Part shown: piece by piece, positions 1 through 6,558 of the stretch
How the letters are laid out: every line of letters begins with the position of its first letter
How positions within the stretch are numbered: the stretch's first letter is position 1
Assembly (NCBI GenBank): GCA_018607545.1
Contig: JABBBF010000055.1
Coordinates: forward strand, 1-8,698
Direction: 5' to 3'
DNA length: 8,698 nucleotides
DNA from: SAR92 clade bacterium
Lineage (GTDB): Bacteria > Pseudomonadota > Gammaproteobacteria > Pseudomonadales > Porticoccaceae
The notes under the pieces: generated by a model
Databases searched by the model: none
What the model was told of the DNA's origin: nothing
Seen by the model: the letters and a program-made list of their open reading frames with translations, nothing else
Translations under genes and position numbers: made by a program

Positions 1-311
1 CTGCCGGAATTGCCAAAGGAGATTACCGCATCTTCCATGGGAATCATCTCCGCCAGCTTATCCGCCAGTTCGATCCCCACCGAATGGGTCTTGCCACCAA
101 ACATATGACTAAAGGTCAGCTTGCTCATCTGCTCGCTAGCAGTTTGAATAATTTCCTGGTTGCCATAACCCAAAGCCGTGCACCAGAGACCGGCCATACC
201 CTCAAGATATTTATTGCCCTGATCATCCCACACATAGCAGCCCTCACCGCGCTCGAGACTGATCTGTTCTATGGCTTTAAAATTCGTGGTTGGATAAATT
301 AAGTGCGTCAT
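1..311 (-). CDS. Class-III PLP-dependent aminotransferase, N-terminal part (possible GABA/omega-amino acid transaminase)
   Basis: This is the first 103 residues of a fold-type I, class-III aminotransferase; the gene runs off the left edge. Read on the minus strand from the ATG at 309-311, it shows a typical N-terminus: the strand YVWDDQGNKYL at about residues 26-36, the substrate-side motif MAGLWCTALGYG at 39-50, and the start of the phosphate-binding FGNSGS motif at 99-103. The PLP lysine lies outside the window. The MAGLWC motif is typical of pyruvate-using omega-transaminases (SpuC, plant GABA-T) and differs from the 2-oxoglutarate enzyme E. coli GabT. The start lies 8 bp after the gabD stop, with AGGT overlapping that stop as a likely ribosome site, so the two are probably co-transcribed. 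Pairing with gabD suggests GABA as substrate; that is inference. Family assignment is firm, substrate is not. Confidence 0.88.
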   Translation of the reverse strand, partial: MTHLIYPTTNFKAIEQISLERGEGCYVWDDQGNKYLEGMAGLWCTALGYGNQEIIQTASEQMSKLTFSHMFGGKTHSVGIELADKLAEMIPMEDAVISFGNSG

Positions 312-319
312 ACTCAGAC

Positions 320-1786
320 CTATTCACTGTCGATGCCGCCCATACAGATATATTTCATAACCATATAGTCGTCCATACCGTACTTGGATCCCTCGCGACC
401 GCTGCCGGATTCTTTAACCCCGCCAAAGGGTGCCATCTCATTAGAGATAACTCCCTCATTGACACCGACAATCCCATACTCAAGCTGCTCGGCAACACGC
501 CAGACACGACCAATATCCCGAGAGTAAAAATAAGCCGCCAAACCAAACTCGGTATCATTGGCCATCTGCACAACTTGCGCTTCAGTTTCAAACTTAAATA
601 CTGGGGCTACTGGACCAAAGATCTCCTCCGAGAAAACCCGCATATCGCGGCTCACCTCAGTGAGAATAGTCGGCAAGACAAAGGCACCACCGAGATCACT
701 GCGACCGCCACCGAGAGCAACCTGTGCGCCCTTGGCTACGGCATCATCAATAAAGTCACAGACATTGTTCGCCGCTTTCTCATCAATCAGTGGGCCAACA
801 GTGACCCCCTCCTGAGTGCCGTTACCCAACACTAGATTGTTCGTGGCAGCAGTGAGTTTGCGGACAAATTCATCATAGATGCCAGCTTGAACAATAATCC
901 GGTTGGAGCACACACAGGTCTGTCCGGCATTGCGATATTTTGATACCAGTGTGCCCTGCACCGCGGCATCGATATCGGCGTCATCAAAGACAATAAAGGG
1001 CGCATTGCCACCCAGCTCCATAGAGGTACGTTTTACGGTCTCAGCGCATTCCGCCATCAGCTGCTTACCCACCGGCGTGGAACCGGTAAAGGTCACTTTG
1101 CGCACCTGGGGATTGCCAGTTAACTCGGCACCAATCTCGGCGGTACGACCGGTGACTATATTCATCAGGCCCGGGGGAAAGCCAGCACGCACTCCAAGCT
1201 CCATCAGCGCCAGGGCCGACAGTGGCGTTGCATTAGCCGGTTTGCAGACCACTGCACAGCCGGCAGCAATCGCCGGAGCAATTTTTCGTGTAAGCATGGC
1301 ATTGGGGAAGTTCCAGGGCGTAATACAGGCAACCACACCCACCGGCTGTTTAATAACCACAATGCGTTTGTCATTTGAGGGTTGCGGAATGGTATCCCCA
1401 TAGACACGCTTCGACTCCTCAGAGAACCACTCTATGTAGTTAGCACCATAGGCCACTTCACCCCGGGCTTCGGCCAGGGGCTTGCCCTGTTCGGCAGTGA
1501 GTATTTGCGCCAGATCTTCTTGGTTCTCCATCACCAGATCAAACCAGCGGCGCAATACGGCAGCACGCTCTTTGATCGTGGACTTGGCCCACTGCTTTTG
1601 CGCCACAGCGGCAGCTTCAATCATGCGTCGGGTTTCAGCGGTGCCACATTTGGCCACTTCAGCGATAGTCTCGCCAGTGGCTGGATTGATTACCCCTAGG
1701 GTCTCACCAGTGTCGGCATCTAACCACTGGCCATTGATATGGGCCTGAGTTTTCAACAAGCTGCTGTCGTGTAATTGCAATTCCAT
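320..1786 (-). CDS. gabD: Succinate-semialdehyde dehydrogenase (NAD(P)+)
   Basis: A 488-residue cytoplasmic aldehyde dehydrogenase that oxidises succinic semialdehyde to succinate, the last step of GABA breakdown. It aligns along its whole length with E. coli GabD (482 residues). Visible motifs are TPWNFP with Asn159, the cofactor-side CKPAN with Lys182, FTGST at 233-237, MELGGNAPF with general base Glu257, GQTC with catalytic Cys291, and EEIFGP with Glu388. A second cysteine (Cys293, CVC) is next but one to the nucleophile, as in other SSADHs. The frame is open back to a GTG at 1841-1843, but I chose the ATG at 1784-1786. It gives the family N-terminus (MELQLHDSSLL) and has AAAGGAG just upstream, though with a tight 2-base gap, and the longer start would lie in the putative promoter. 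It is first in a leftward unit with the aminotransferase. NAD versus NADP preference cannot be read here. Confidence 0.95.
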   Translation of the reverse strand: MELQLHDSSLLKTQAHINGQWLDADTGETLGVINPATGETIAEVAKCGTAETRRMIEAAAVAQKQWAKSTIKERAAVLRRWFDLVMENQEDLAQILTAEQGKPLAEARGEVAYGANYIEWFSEESKRVYGDTIPQPSNDKRIVVIKQPVGVVACITPWNFPNAMLTRKIAPAIAAGCAVVCKPANATPLSALALMELGVRAGFPPGLMNIVTGRTAEIGAELTGNPQVRKVTFTGSTPVGKQLMAECAETVKRTSMELGGNAPFIVFDDADIDAAVQGTLVSKYRNAGQTCVCSNRIIVQAGIYDEFVRKLTAATNNLVLGNGTQEGVTVGPLIDEKAANNVCDFIDDAVAKGAQVALGGGRSDLGGAFVLPTILTEVSRDMRVFSEEIFGPVAPVFKFETEAQVVQMANDTEFGLAAYFYSRDIGRVWRVAEQLEYGIVGVNEGVISNEMAPFGGVKESGSGREGSKYGMDDYMVMKYICMGGIDSE

Positions 1787-2032
1787 TTCTCCTTTAGTCT
1801 CGCTTAGGCCGCAATCATCAGTACCCGATTGACAGCGGCGCACAATATAAATTTAACCCTAGATTTTCGACAATACCCTATAGTGGTACCTGCCGCCACA
1901 GCCCCGTAAGTTATAACAACTATTTCCCGTGTGCGCAGAAAAGCGGTAACCTGAGCTGGCGCAGGAGAATTAATTTATCGAGTCATTGAGAAGCTGTTAT
2001 TTCAGACTATTTAACTGTTACCGACGATATAA
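1787..2032. other. Divergent intergenic region between gabD and the DUF2459 gene
   Basis: This 246-bp stretch separates the leftward gabD unit from the rightward DUF2459 gene and must carry signals for both. I see no gene in it; all frames hold frequent stops. It contains a candidate gabD promoter (1844-1873), a perfect 8-bp palindrome GTTATAAC at 1910-1917, and an inverted copy (CGGTAAC, 1944-1950) of a heptamer that recurs directly at 2017-2023 and 2035-2041. A rightward promoter is not clear: TATAAG at 2028-2033 resembles a -10 box but has no good -35 partner, and would give an almost leaderless message if the ATG at 2045 is used. Confidence 0.6.
1844..1873 (-). promoter_or_regulatory. Candidate sigma70 promoter for gabD
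   Basis: On the minus strand, TTGTCG (1868-1873) as -35 and TATATT (1844-1849) as -10 are separated by 18 bases. Transcription would start near 1837, leaving a leader of about 50 bases before the chosen gabD ATG. A start at the upstream GTG (1841-1843) would then be outside the message. The hexamer TAGGGT occurs twice here on the same strand, 19 bases apart, once in the spacer and once just upstream of the -35, which could be a regulator half-site pair. No experiment supports the boxes; they are consensus matches only. Confidence 0.35.
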
Positions 2033-2043
2033 GTGTTACCGAC
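2016..2043 (+). repeat. Short direct repeat TGTTACCGAC, two copies
   Basis: TGTTACCGAC is found at 2016-2025 and again at 2034-2043, with an 18-bp period; the similarity extends three more bases with one mismatch (GAT/TAT). The second copy overlaps the GTG candidate start codon of the DUF2459 gene and ends just before its ATG candidate. The core GTTACCG also occurs inverted at 1944-1950. It could be an operator overlapping the translation start, or a small local duplication. Confidence 0.6.
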
Positions 2044-2599
2044 TATGCCAAATTCACAGCTCTACTTTTTTCGCGACGGCATCCACACCCATCTAATGGT
2101 GCCTAGCGCGGCATTGCTTCGGGCATTACCCGAACTTACTGAGCAGCTGCAGGACGCGCAATGGGCGCGCATTGGCTGGGGCGACTACCTCTATTATGGC
2201 GCAGCACAACAGTCCCTTATGCTCGGCCTGCGGGCACTGCTGTTACCCACCAGAGCGACCATCGCCGTGCTCGGCATTGCCGATCTGGATAAATATCGCA
2301 GCGCCAACGGTCGCGCTTATTCTATCGAGACCGGCCAGGGGGTTTTGGACGCAGTAGTGGCCTTTATTTCCCGGCACTTTAAAGTTGATCGACGGAATCA
2401 GTTAATTAGGGTTCGGGCCAGAGACAATGGAGAAATTTTCTTCCAGTCTCGGGGTATTTATATGTGCATCAACACCTGTAATAACTGGACATCTCGCGGC
2501 CTTAAAATAGCCGGGCTGCGCTGCCTGCCGCTATTGAATTTTTTACCCGGGCAGGTCGAGCAAGCTGTGCGTCGCAATGGCTATTTGCCGCGGCTATAG
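2033..2599 (+). CDS. DUF2459 family protein of unknown function (TIGR02117-like)
   Basis: A 188-residue protein (184 if the ATG at 2045 is used) that I place in DUF2459 by its motif order: DGIHTHLMVP near 15-24 (family GWHTGLVLP), IGWGDYLYY at 47-55, LRALLLPT at 67-73, and YMCINTCNNWTSRGLKIAGL at 143-162 with the N-T-C-N-x-W core. The biochemical role of the family is unknown to me. As I recall them, members often begin with a signal anchor or membrane segment; none is seen here, and an in-frame stop at 2030-2032 rules out a longer start, so this copy looks cytoplasmic unless it is N-terminally eroded. Neither candidate start has a good Shine-Dalgarno. It stands alone between gabD and hslV, separated from hslV by 100 bp with a probable separate promoter. 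Confidence 0.75.
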   Translation: MLPTMPNSQLYFFRDGIHTHLMVPSAALLRALPELTEQLQDAQWARIGWGDYLYYGAAQQSLMLGLRALLLPTRATIAVLGIADLDKYRSANGRAYSIETGQGVLDAVVAFISRHFKVDRRNQLIRVRARDNGEIFFQSRGIYMCINTCNNWTSRGLKIAGLRCLPLLNFLPGQVEQAVRRNGYLPRL

Positions 2600-2605
2600 C
2601 ATGTT

Positions 2606-2645
2606 AATGGCTGCTTTCTCTTTAAGAGTTTTTCTGTCAGCCATT
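2606..2645 (+). terminator. Inverted repeat after the DUF2459 gene, possible weak terminator
   Basis: The 8-bp arms AATGGCTG (2606-2613) and CAGCCATT (2638-2645) flank a 24-base loop. Inside the loop a small hairpin (CTCT/AGAG, 2618-2628) is followed directly by five Ts (2629-2633), which is the shape of a weak intrinsic terminator. The outer stem has no T-run after it, and its right arm overlaps the proposed hslV -35 box. It may end the DUF2459 transcript, but the stems are weak. Confidence 0.3.
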
Positions 2646-2670
2646 GATATTCCCCAGGCTGCCCCCATTT
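2643..2670 (+). promoter_or_regulatory. Candidate sigma32 heat-shock promoter for hslVU
   Basis: CCCCATTT at 2663-2670 matches the sigma32 -10 consensus CCCCATNT completely. ATTGATA at 2643-2649 matches five of seven positions of the -35 consensus CTTGAAA, with a 13-base spacer that falls in the accepted range. Transcription would begin near 2677, about 23 bases before the hslV start. In E. coli the hslVU operon is known to be sigma32-dependent, so both sequence and context agree. Confidence 0.65.
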
Positions 2671-2686
2671 CTAGGGATAACCAAAT

Positions 2687-2693
2687 TTAGGAG
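2687..2693 (+). promoter_or_regulatory. Ribosome binding site that fixes the GTG start of hslV
   Basis: TTAGGAG lies 6 bases before the GTG at 2700-2702. No ATG or other start is available near the conserved Thr-Thr, so this site settles the non-ATG start. Confidence 0.8.
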
Positions 2694-2699
2694 CAAATT

Positions 2700-3245
2700 G
2701 TGGAACAGTATCGCGGAACAACCATTCTTTCAGTGCGCCGCAATGGCAAGGTCGTGATTGGCGGCGATGGCCAGGTAAGCCTTGGCAATACCATAATGAA
2801 AGGCAATGCACGCAAAGTTCGACGCCTCTACCAGAACAAGGTTATCGCTGGATTTGCCGGCGGTACTGCCGATGCATTCACGCTCTTTGAGCGCTTTGAA
2901 GCCAAGCTTGAGCAGCATCAGGGCAATCTCACCAAAGCGGCTGTAGAGTTAGCCAAAGACTGGCGCACCGATCGTATCCTGCGCAAGCTTGAGGCTCTAC
3001 TGGCAGTTGCCGATAGCGAAGCCTCACTGATTATTACCGGTAATGGCGATGTTATTCAGCCAGAGGATGATTTGATCGCGATCGGCTCCGGTGGCCCCTT
3101 CGCGCAATCGGCAGCCCGCGCCCTGGTGGATAACACAGAGATGAGCGCCCGGGATATTGTTGAGGAGGGTCTAAAAATCGCTGGCGATATCTGTATTTAC
3201 ACCAATCACAATAGAACTATTGAAGAGCTGGACTCCAACGCTTAA
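2700..3245 (+). CDS. hslV: ATP-dependent protease subunit HslV (ClpQ), threonine peptidase
   Basis: The proteolytic subunit of the HslVU protease, a cytoplasmic double-hexamer threonine peptidase (MEROPS T1) related to proteasome beta subunits. The encoded protein is 181 residues: a six-residue leader MEQYRG, then the mature protein from Thr7, which becomes catalytic Thr1. In mature numbering the active-site Asp17 (GGDGQ) and Lys33 (NARKVRR) are present; [42 protein letters not shown] and GDICIYTNH follow in family order. Mature length (175) equals that of E. coli HslV. E. coli exposes its Thr by simple Met removal, whereas here the leader must be cleaved after Gly6, as known for Bacillus HslV. 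The start is a GTG with a good ribosome site. hslU follows after 24 bp in the same operon; control by heat shock is likely. Confidence 0.97.
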   Translation: MEQYRGTTILSVRRNGKVVIGGDGQVSLGNTIMKGNARKVRRLYQNKVIAGFAGGTADAFTLFERFEAKLEQHQGNLTKAAVELAKDWRTDRILRKLEALLAVADSEASLIITGNGDVIQPEDDLIAIGSGGPFAQSAARALVDNTEMSARDIVEEGLKIAGDICIYTNHNRTIEELDSNA

Positions 3246-3269
3246 ATAGACAGAAAATCAGGAATAACT

Positions 3270-4598
3270 ATGTCACAAATGACACCCAGAGAAATTGTTC
3301 ACCAACTCAATCGTCATATTATTGGCCAGGACGATGCCAAGCGCTCGGTGGCTATCGCTCTGCGCAACCGCTGGCGCCGCGCCCAACTCGGCGACGAGAT
3401 GCGCAATGAGGTCACACCAAAAAATATTCTTATGATCGGCCCCACCGGTGTGGGTAAAACCGAGATTGCACGTCGGCTGGCACGGCTTGCCAACGCCCCT
3501 TTCGTTAAAGTTGAGGCAACCAAATTTACCGAAGTCGGCTATGTCGGCAAAGATGTCGAGTCAATTATTCGCGACCTGGTGGAAACCTCGGTTAAGCAGG
3601 TGCGTGAACAGGAGATCAAAAAGGTCGAACAGCGGGCGATGGACTCTGCGGAAGACCGCGTTCTCGATGTACTGCTGCCTCCAGCGCGTGGCGCCGATGG
3701 ACAGCCGGAACAGGCCTCATCGACGCGACAGGTATTTCGCAAGAAACTCCGCGAAGGTGCCTTAAATGATAAAGAGATTGAGATGGAACTCAGTCAGTCC
3801 GCTGCCGGCGTGGAAATTATGGCGCCACCGGGCATGGAAGAGATGACCTCGCAGCTACAGAATATGTTTAGCTCCATGGGCCAGGGCAAAAAAACTACCC
3901 GCAAGCTTACAGTGGCCGAGGCTCTCAAGCATCTTAAAGAAGAGGAAGCCGCGAAACTGATCAACGAAGAAGAGATTAAAACCATTGCTGTCAGCGCCGC
4001 CGAGCAAAATGGCATCGTCTTCCTCGACGAAATAGACAAGGTCTGCCGTCGCGGTGAAGCCAGCGGTGCCGATGTCTCTCGTGAAGGTGTACAGCGCGAC
4101 CTGTTGCCACTAATCGAGGGCAGCACCGTCTCAACCAAATACGGCATGATTAAAACCGACCATATTTTATTTATCGCCTCCGGGGCTTTCCATCTCGCCA
4201 AACCCTCGGATCTTATTCCCGAGCTACAGGGACGACTGCCGATTCGCGTCGAGCTGCACTCGCTAAAAATCAATGATTTCGAACGTATTCTCACCGAACC
4301 CAGAGCCTCATTAACCAAGCAGTACCATGAGCTGATGGGCACCGAAGGCGTCGATATCGCCTTTACCGAGGATGGCGTTAGACGCATTGCCGAGATCGCC
4401 TTTGAAGTTAACGAAGGCACGGAAAATATTGGCGCTCGCCGCCTGCACACCATTATGGAGCGACTGCTGGAAGAGATTTCCTTTAATGCCTCTGACCTCG
4501 GTAGCGAAGAGCAAAGCATCTCCATCGATAAAGCCTTTGTCGAGGAACAGCTCGGCGAGCTGGCCGCTGACGAAGACCTGACCCGGTTTATTCTCTAA
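3270..4598 (+). CDS. hslU: ATPase subunit HslU (ClpY) of the HslVU protease
   Basis: The AAA+ unfoldase that recognises, unfolds and feeds substrates into HslV. At 442 residues it matches E. coli HslU (443). Features in order are the N-terminal [16 protein letters not shown]; Walker A GPTGVGKT at 57-64 (Lys63); the central pore loop GYVG at 90-93; the inserted I-domain from about 110 to 240; Walker B FLDEID at 251-256; sensor-1 region IASGAFH at 302-308; the arginine-rich [12 protein letters not shown] at 318-329; and sensor-2 GARR at 388-391. The C-terminal DEDLTRFIL (434-442) is the conserved tail that docks between HslV subunits and activates them. An AGGA lies 6 bases before the ATG. It shares the hslV transcript and is followed after one base by the DUF971 gene. 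Nothing is missing. Confidence 0.98.
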   Translation: MSQMTPREIVHQLNRHIIGQDDAKRSVAIALRNRWRRAQLGDEMRNEVTPKNILMIGPTGVGKTEIARRLARLANAPFVKVEATKFTEVGYVGKDVESIIRDLVETSVKQVREQEIKKVEQRAMDSAEDRVLDVLLPPARGADGQPEQASSTRQVFRKKLREGALNDKEIEMELSQSAAGVEIMAPPGMEEMTSQLQNMFSSMGQGKKTTRKLTVAEALKHLKEEEAAKLINEEEIKTIAVSAAEQNGIVFLDEIDKVCRRGEASGADVSREGVQRDLLPLIEGSTVSTKYGMIKTDHILFIASGAFHLAKPSDLIPELQGRLPIRVELHSLKINDFERILTEPRASLTKQYHELMGTEGVDIAFTEDGVRRIAEIAFEVNEGTENIGARRLHTIMERLLEEISFNASDLGSEEQSISIDKAFVEEQLGELAADEDLTRFIL

Positions 4599-4599
4599 T

Positions 4600-4998
4600 A
4601 TGAATAAAACACTGGATAACAGCCTGGTGCCCAGCCGGATTGTGCTCAACATGTCAAAGGATTGCCTAACACTGGAATACACTGGTGATATTCGTCACCA
4701 GCTGCCCGCCGAATATCTGCGGGTACTCTCACCCAGCGCGGAAGTTCGCGGCCACGGCCGCGGTCAAGAGGTACTGCAATTTGGCAAGCGCAATGTCAGC
4801 ATCACAGCCATTGCCAAGTCCGGTAATTATGCGCTTCAGATCAGCTTTAGTGACGGCCATGATTCCGGCATCTACAGCTGGGACTATCTCTATGATCTCG
4901 GCAGCAATTACCAGATCAAATGGGCAGCCTACCTGCAAACATTGCAAGAGGCTGGCCAGTCTCGGGATCCGGACACCCAGGTGGTCAAATTGGTTTAG
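4600..4998 (+). CDS. DUF971 protein (gamma-butyrobetaine hydroxylase-like N-terminal domain)
   Basis: A 132-residue stand-alone DUF971 protein. The domain is shown by LPAEYLRVLSPSAEVRGHG at 35-53, FGKRNVSITAIAKSGNYALQ at 61-80 and the signature DGHDSGIYSWDYLYDLG at 85-101. The same domain forms the zinc-binding N-terminus of eukaryotic gamma-butyrobetaine hydroxylases and the C-terminus of some Mrp/ApbC-type iron-sulfur carrier proteins such as plant HCF101. This copy has only one cysteine (Cys22) and lacks the eukaryotic zinc ligand set; His52 and His87 are conserved-looking. No hydroxylase domain follows, so it is not an enzyme of carnitine synthesis. The ATG lies one base after the hslU stop with no clear Shine-Dalgarno, which suggests translational coupling to hslU. 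The same neighbour follows hslU in Pseudomonas. Function is unknown. Confidence 0.88.
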   Translation: MNKTLDNSLVPSRIVLNMSKDCLTLEYTGDIRHQLPAEYLRVLSPSAEVRGHGRGQEVLQFGKRNVSITAIAKSGNYALQISFSDGHDSGIYSWDYLYDLGSNYQIKWAAYLQTLQEAGQSRDPDTQVVKLV

Positions 4999-5107
4999 CG
5001 GAGCAATCTAAGACTCGCCTCAGGCTTTTTCCTCTAGCAATACCTAAATGCACAAACTCCGGCTACAATAGGCGCCCAATATTTTATGATCGCTGCGACG
5101 TTTATCT
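4999..5107 (+). promoter_or_regulatory. Intergenic region with possible ubiE promoter
   Basis: This 109-bp gap is where the hslVU-DUF971 unit ends and the ubiquinone operon begins. Two -10-like boxes are seen, TACAAT at 5064-5069 and TATGAT at 5085-5090, each five of six to consensus, but neither has a strong -35 at the right distance. A three-pair GCC/GGC hairpin followed by TTTTT (about 5019-5032) could be a very weak terminator. The ubiE ATG has no obvious Shine-Dalgarno. Confidence 0.3.
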
Positions 5108-5872
5108 ATGTCTGAAAAGTCTAAAGAGTCTGACAACACCACCCACTTTGGCTACAAAACTGTTAACACCGAAGAAAAAGCGGAAAAAGTTGCTGAAGTA
5201 TTCCACTCGGTAGCCTCCAGCTATGATCTGATGAACGATCTGATGTCCGCCGGCATCCACCGTCTGTGGAAGCGCATGACCATCGAGATGTCTGGTGTAC
5301 GCCGTGGCCACAAGGTGCTGGATATCGCCGGTGGAACCGGTGATCTGGCCGCCAAGTTCTCGCGCATTGTCGGCAGCGAAGGCCAGGTGGTACTGGCGGA
5401 TATCAACGACTCCATGCTTAAAGTCGGTCGCGACCGCCTGATGGATCGCGGCGTGGTCAACAATATCCAGTTCGCCCAGGCCAATGCCCAGTACCTGCCC
5501 TTTCCGGACAATACCTTTGATGTCATCACCATTGCCTTTGGTCTGCGCAATGTCACCGACAAGGCTATGGCCCTGCGCTCGATGAACCGCGTACTCAAAC
5601 CCGGCGGCAAACTGCTGGTACTGGAATTCTCCAAGCCACCGAGCCAGTTACTGTCAAAAATTTATGACGGCTACTCGTTTAACATACTGCCCAAGCTCGG
5701 TCAGCTATTTGCCAAAGACAGCGACAGCTATCAGTATCTGGCGGAATCTATTCGTATGCACCCGGATCAGGAAACCCTTAAATCCATGGTCGAGGATGCC
5801 GGCTTTAGCAACTGCGATTACCACAATATGACCGGTGGTATTGTCGCCCTGCACCGCGGAGTTAAGCCCTAG
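5108..5872 (+). CDS. ubiE: Ubiquinone/menaquinone biosynthesis C-methyltransferase UbiE
   Basis: A SAM-dependent C-methyltransferase that converts the 2-polyprenyl-6-methoxy-benzoquinol intermediate to its C-methylated form in ubiquinone synthesis, and demethylmenaquinol to menaquinol where that pathway exists. The 254-residue protein parallels E. coli UbiE (251), including the early THFGY at 12-16, which supports the start. The two UbiE signatures are present: [16 protein letters not shown] at 39-54 and [15 protein letters not shown] at 161-175. SAM binding is shown by [10 protein letters not shown] at 70-79 (motif I), the acidic end of VLADIN with Asp98, and [14 protein letters not shown] at 137-150. 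ESIRMHPDQ at 213-221 and the C-terminal GGIVALHRG are also typical. It heads the ubiE-ubiJ-ubiB operon; its TAG overlaps the ubiJ GTG by one base. Confidence 0.98.
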   Translation: MSEKSKESDNTTHFGYKTVNTEEKAEKVAEVFHSVASSYDLMNDLMSAGIHRLWKRMTIEMSGVRRGHKVLDIAGGTGDLAAKFSRIVGSEGQVVLADINDSMLKVGRDRLMDRGVVNNIQFAQANAQYLPFPDNTFDVITIAFGLRNVTDKAMALRSMNRVLKPGGKLLVLEFSKPPSQLLSKIYDGYSFNILPKLGQLFAKDSDSYQYLAESIRMHPDQETLKSMVEDAGFSNCDYHNMTGGIVALHRGVKP

Positions 5873-6558
5873 TGATTTTTAATGCTATGCAGGCCTCGGC
5901 CTTTGAGGCAGCAGAGAAACTGATCAATGCCGCCCTCGAATACGACCCTGCCACCCAGCGCCAGATCGCCGAACTCGAAGGCAAACTGCTGCTGATTGAG
6001 AGCAATATGCCGCCCCTCAAAGTGGCTATTGAAGCCACCAGTGCTGGCATTATGTTACACAGCAACTGGCAGGACAGCGCTGATACCACTGTCAGCGGTT
6101 CACTGCTTGCCATGCTCAGTTTGGCGATTAATAACGATCAGCAAATCTCCTTTGCCGGCACCGGAATTAGCGTCAATGGCGACCTTGATTTTTTAATTAA
6201 AATCAATAACTTAATGCGAAATCTTGATGTAGATTGGGAAGCTGCTTTAGCCGCTGTTATCGGTGATATTCCCGCGCATATACTCGCCGATACATTGCGC
6301 AGTTCAGCCACTGTCGCTAAGGATACCAGCCGCAGAGCCAAGTCTGCCGCCGCAGAAATCGCCCAGGAAGAGCTTCGCGCAACACCCACGGCAACAGAGT
6401 ACGAAGACTTTACCCATCGGGTTCGCCATCTCTCCACTGAGGTTGAGCGCGCCGCGGCACGAATCAATAAAAGCCGCCAGGCAATTGAACAGCTGGTAGC
6501 CGACACTCTAGTCGACAAACTTGCACAGAATGACAACAAGCCGGAGAGCAAATCTTGA
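5872..6558 (+). CDS. ubiJ: Ubiquinone biosynthesis accessory factor UbiJ (SCP2 domain)
   Basis: A 228-residue SCP2-type lipid-binding protein. In E. coli UbiJ (201 residues), with UbiK, supports the aerobic Ubi enzyme complex by holding the hydrophobic quinone intermediates in the cytosol. Sequence identity to E. coli is low, but layout and position agree. An SCP2-like region spans about 17-118, ending in ISVNGDLDFLIKINNL at 99-114. DWEAALAAVIGDIPAHIL (121-138) is the typical following segment, and a charged, alanine-rich, probably coiled-coil C-terminus runs from about 150 to 220. I chose the GTG at 5872-5874, which overlaps the ubiE stop (TAGTG) and has GGAG ten bases upstream. An ATG at 5887 (residue 6) is the alternative. 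Its stop overlaps the ubiB TTG start. E. coli expresses a small RNA (EsrE) from the 3' part of ubiJ; I cannot tell whether one exists here. Confidence 0.9.
   Translation: MIFNAMQASAFEAAEKLINAALEYDPATQRQIAELEGKLLLIESNMPPLKVAIEATSAGIMLHSNWQDSADTTVSGSLLAMLSLAINNDQQISFAGTGISVNGDLDFLIKINNLMRNLDVDWEAALAAVIGDIPAHILADTLRSSATVAKDTSRRAKSAAAEIAQEELRATPTATEYEDFTHRVRHLSTEVERAAARINKSRQAIEQLVADTLVDKLAQNDNKPESKS

Noticed and set aside
290..835. 181-codon plus-strand open frame opposite gabD
   Set aside because: It is the antisense of a fully conserved gabD coding sequence, with no recognisable protein family and no ribosome site; a shadow frame.
1787..1843. 19-residue N-terminal extension of gabD from a GTG at 1841-1843
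   Set aside because: The extra residues have no counterpart in GabD, a Shine-Dalgarno precedes the inner ATG, and the GTG would lie at the putative promoter -10.
2606..2645. The outer 8-bp inverted repeat as a structured RNA or riboswitch
   Set aside because: The loop is long and unstructured apart from a 4-bp hairpin, and it precedes a predicted heat-shock promoter; listed only as a possible weak terminator.
3794..4525. 243-codon minus-strand open frame opposite hslU
   Set aside because: It is serine/arginine-rich, as expected for the complement of a coding sequence, and hslU is intact along the whole stretch.
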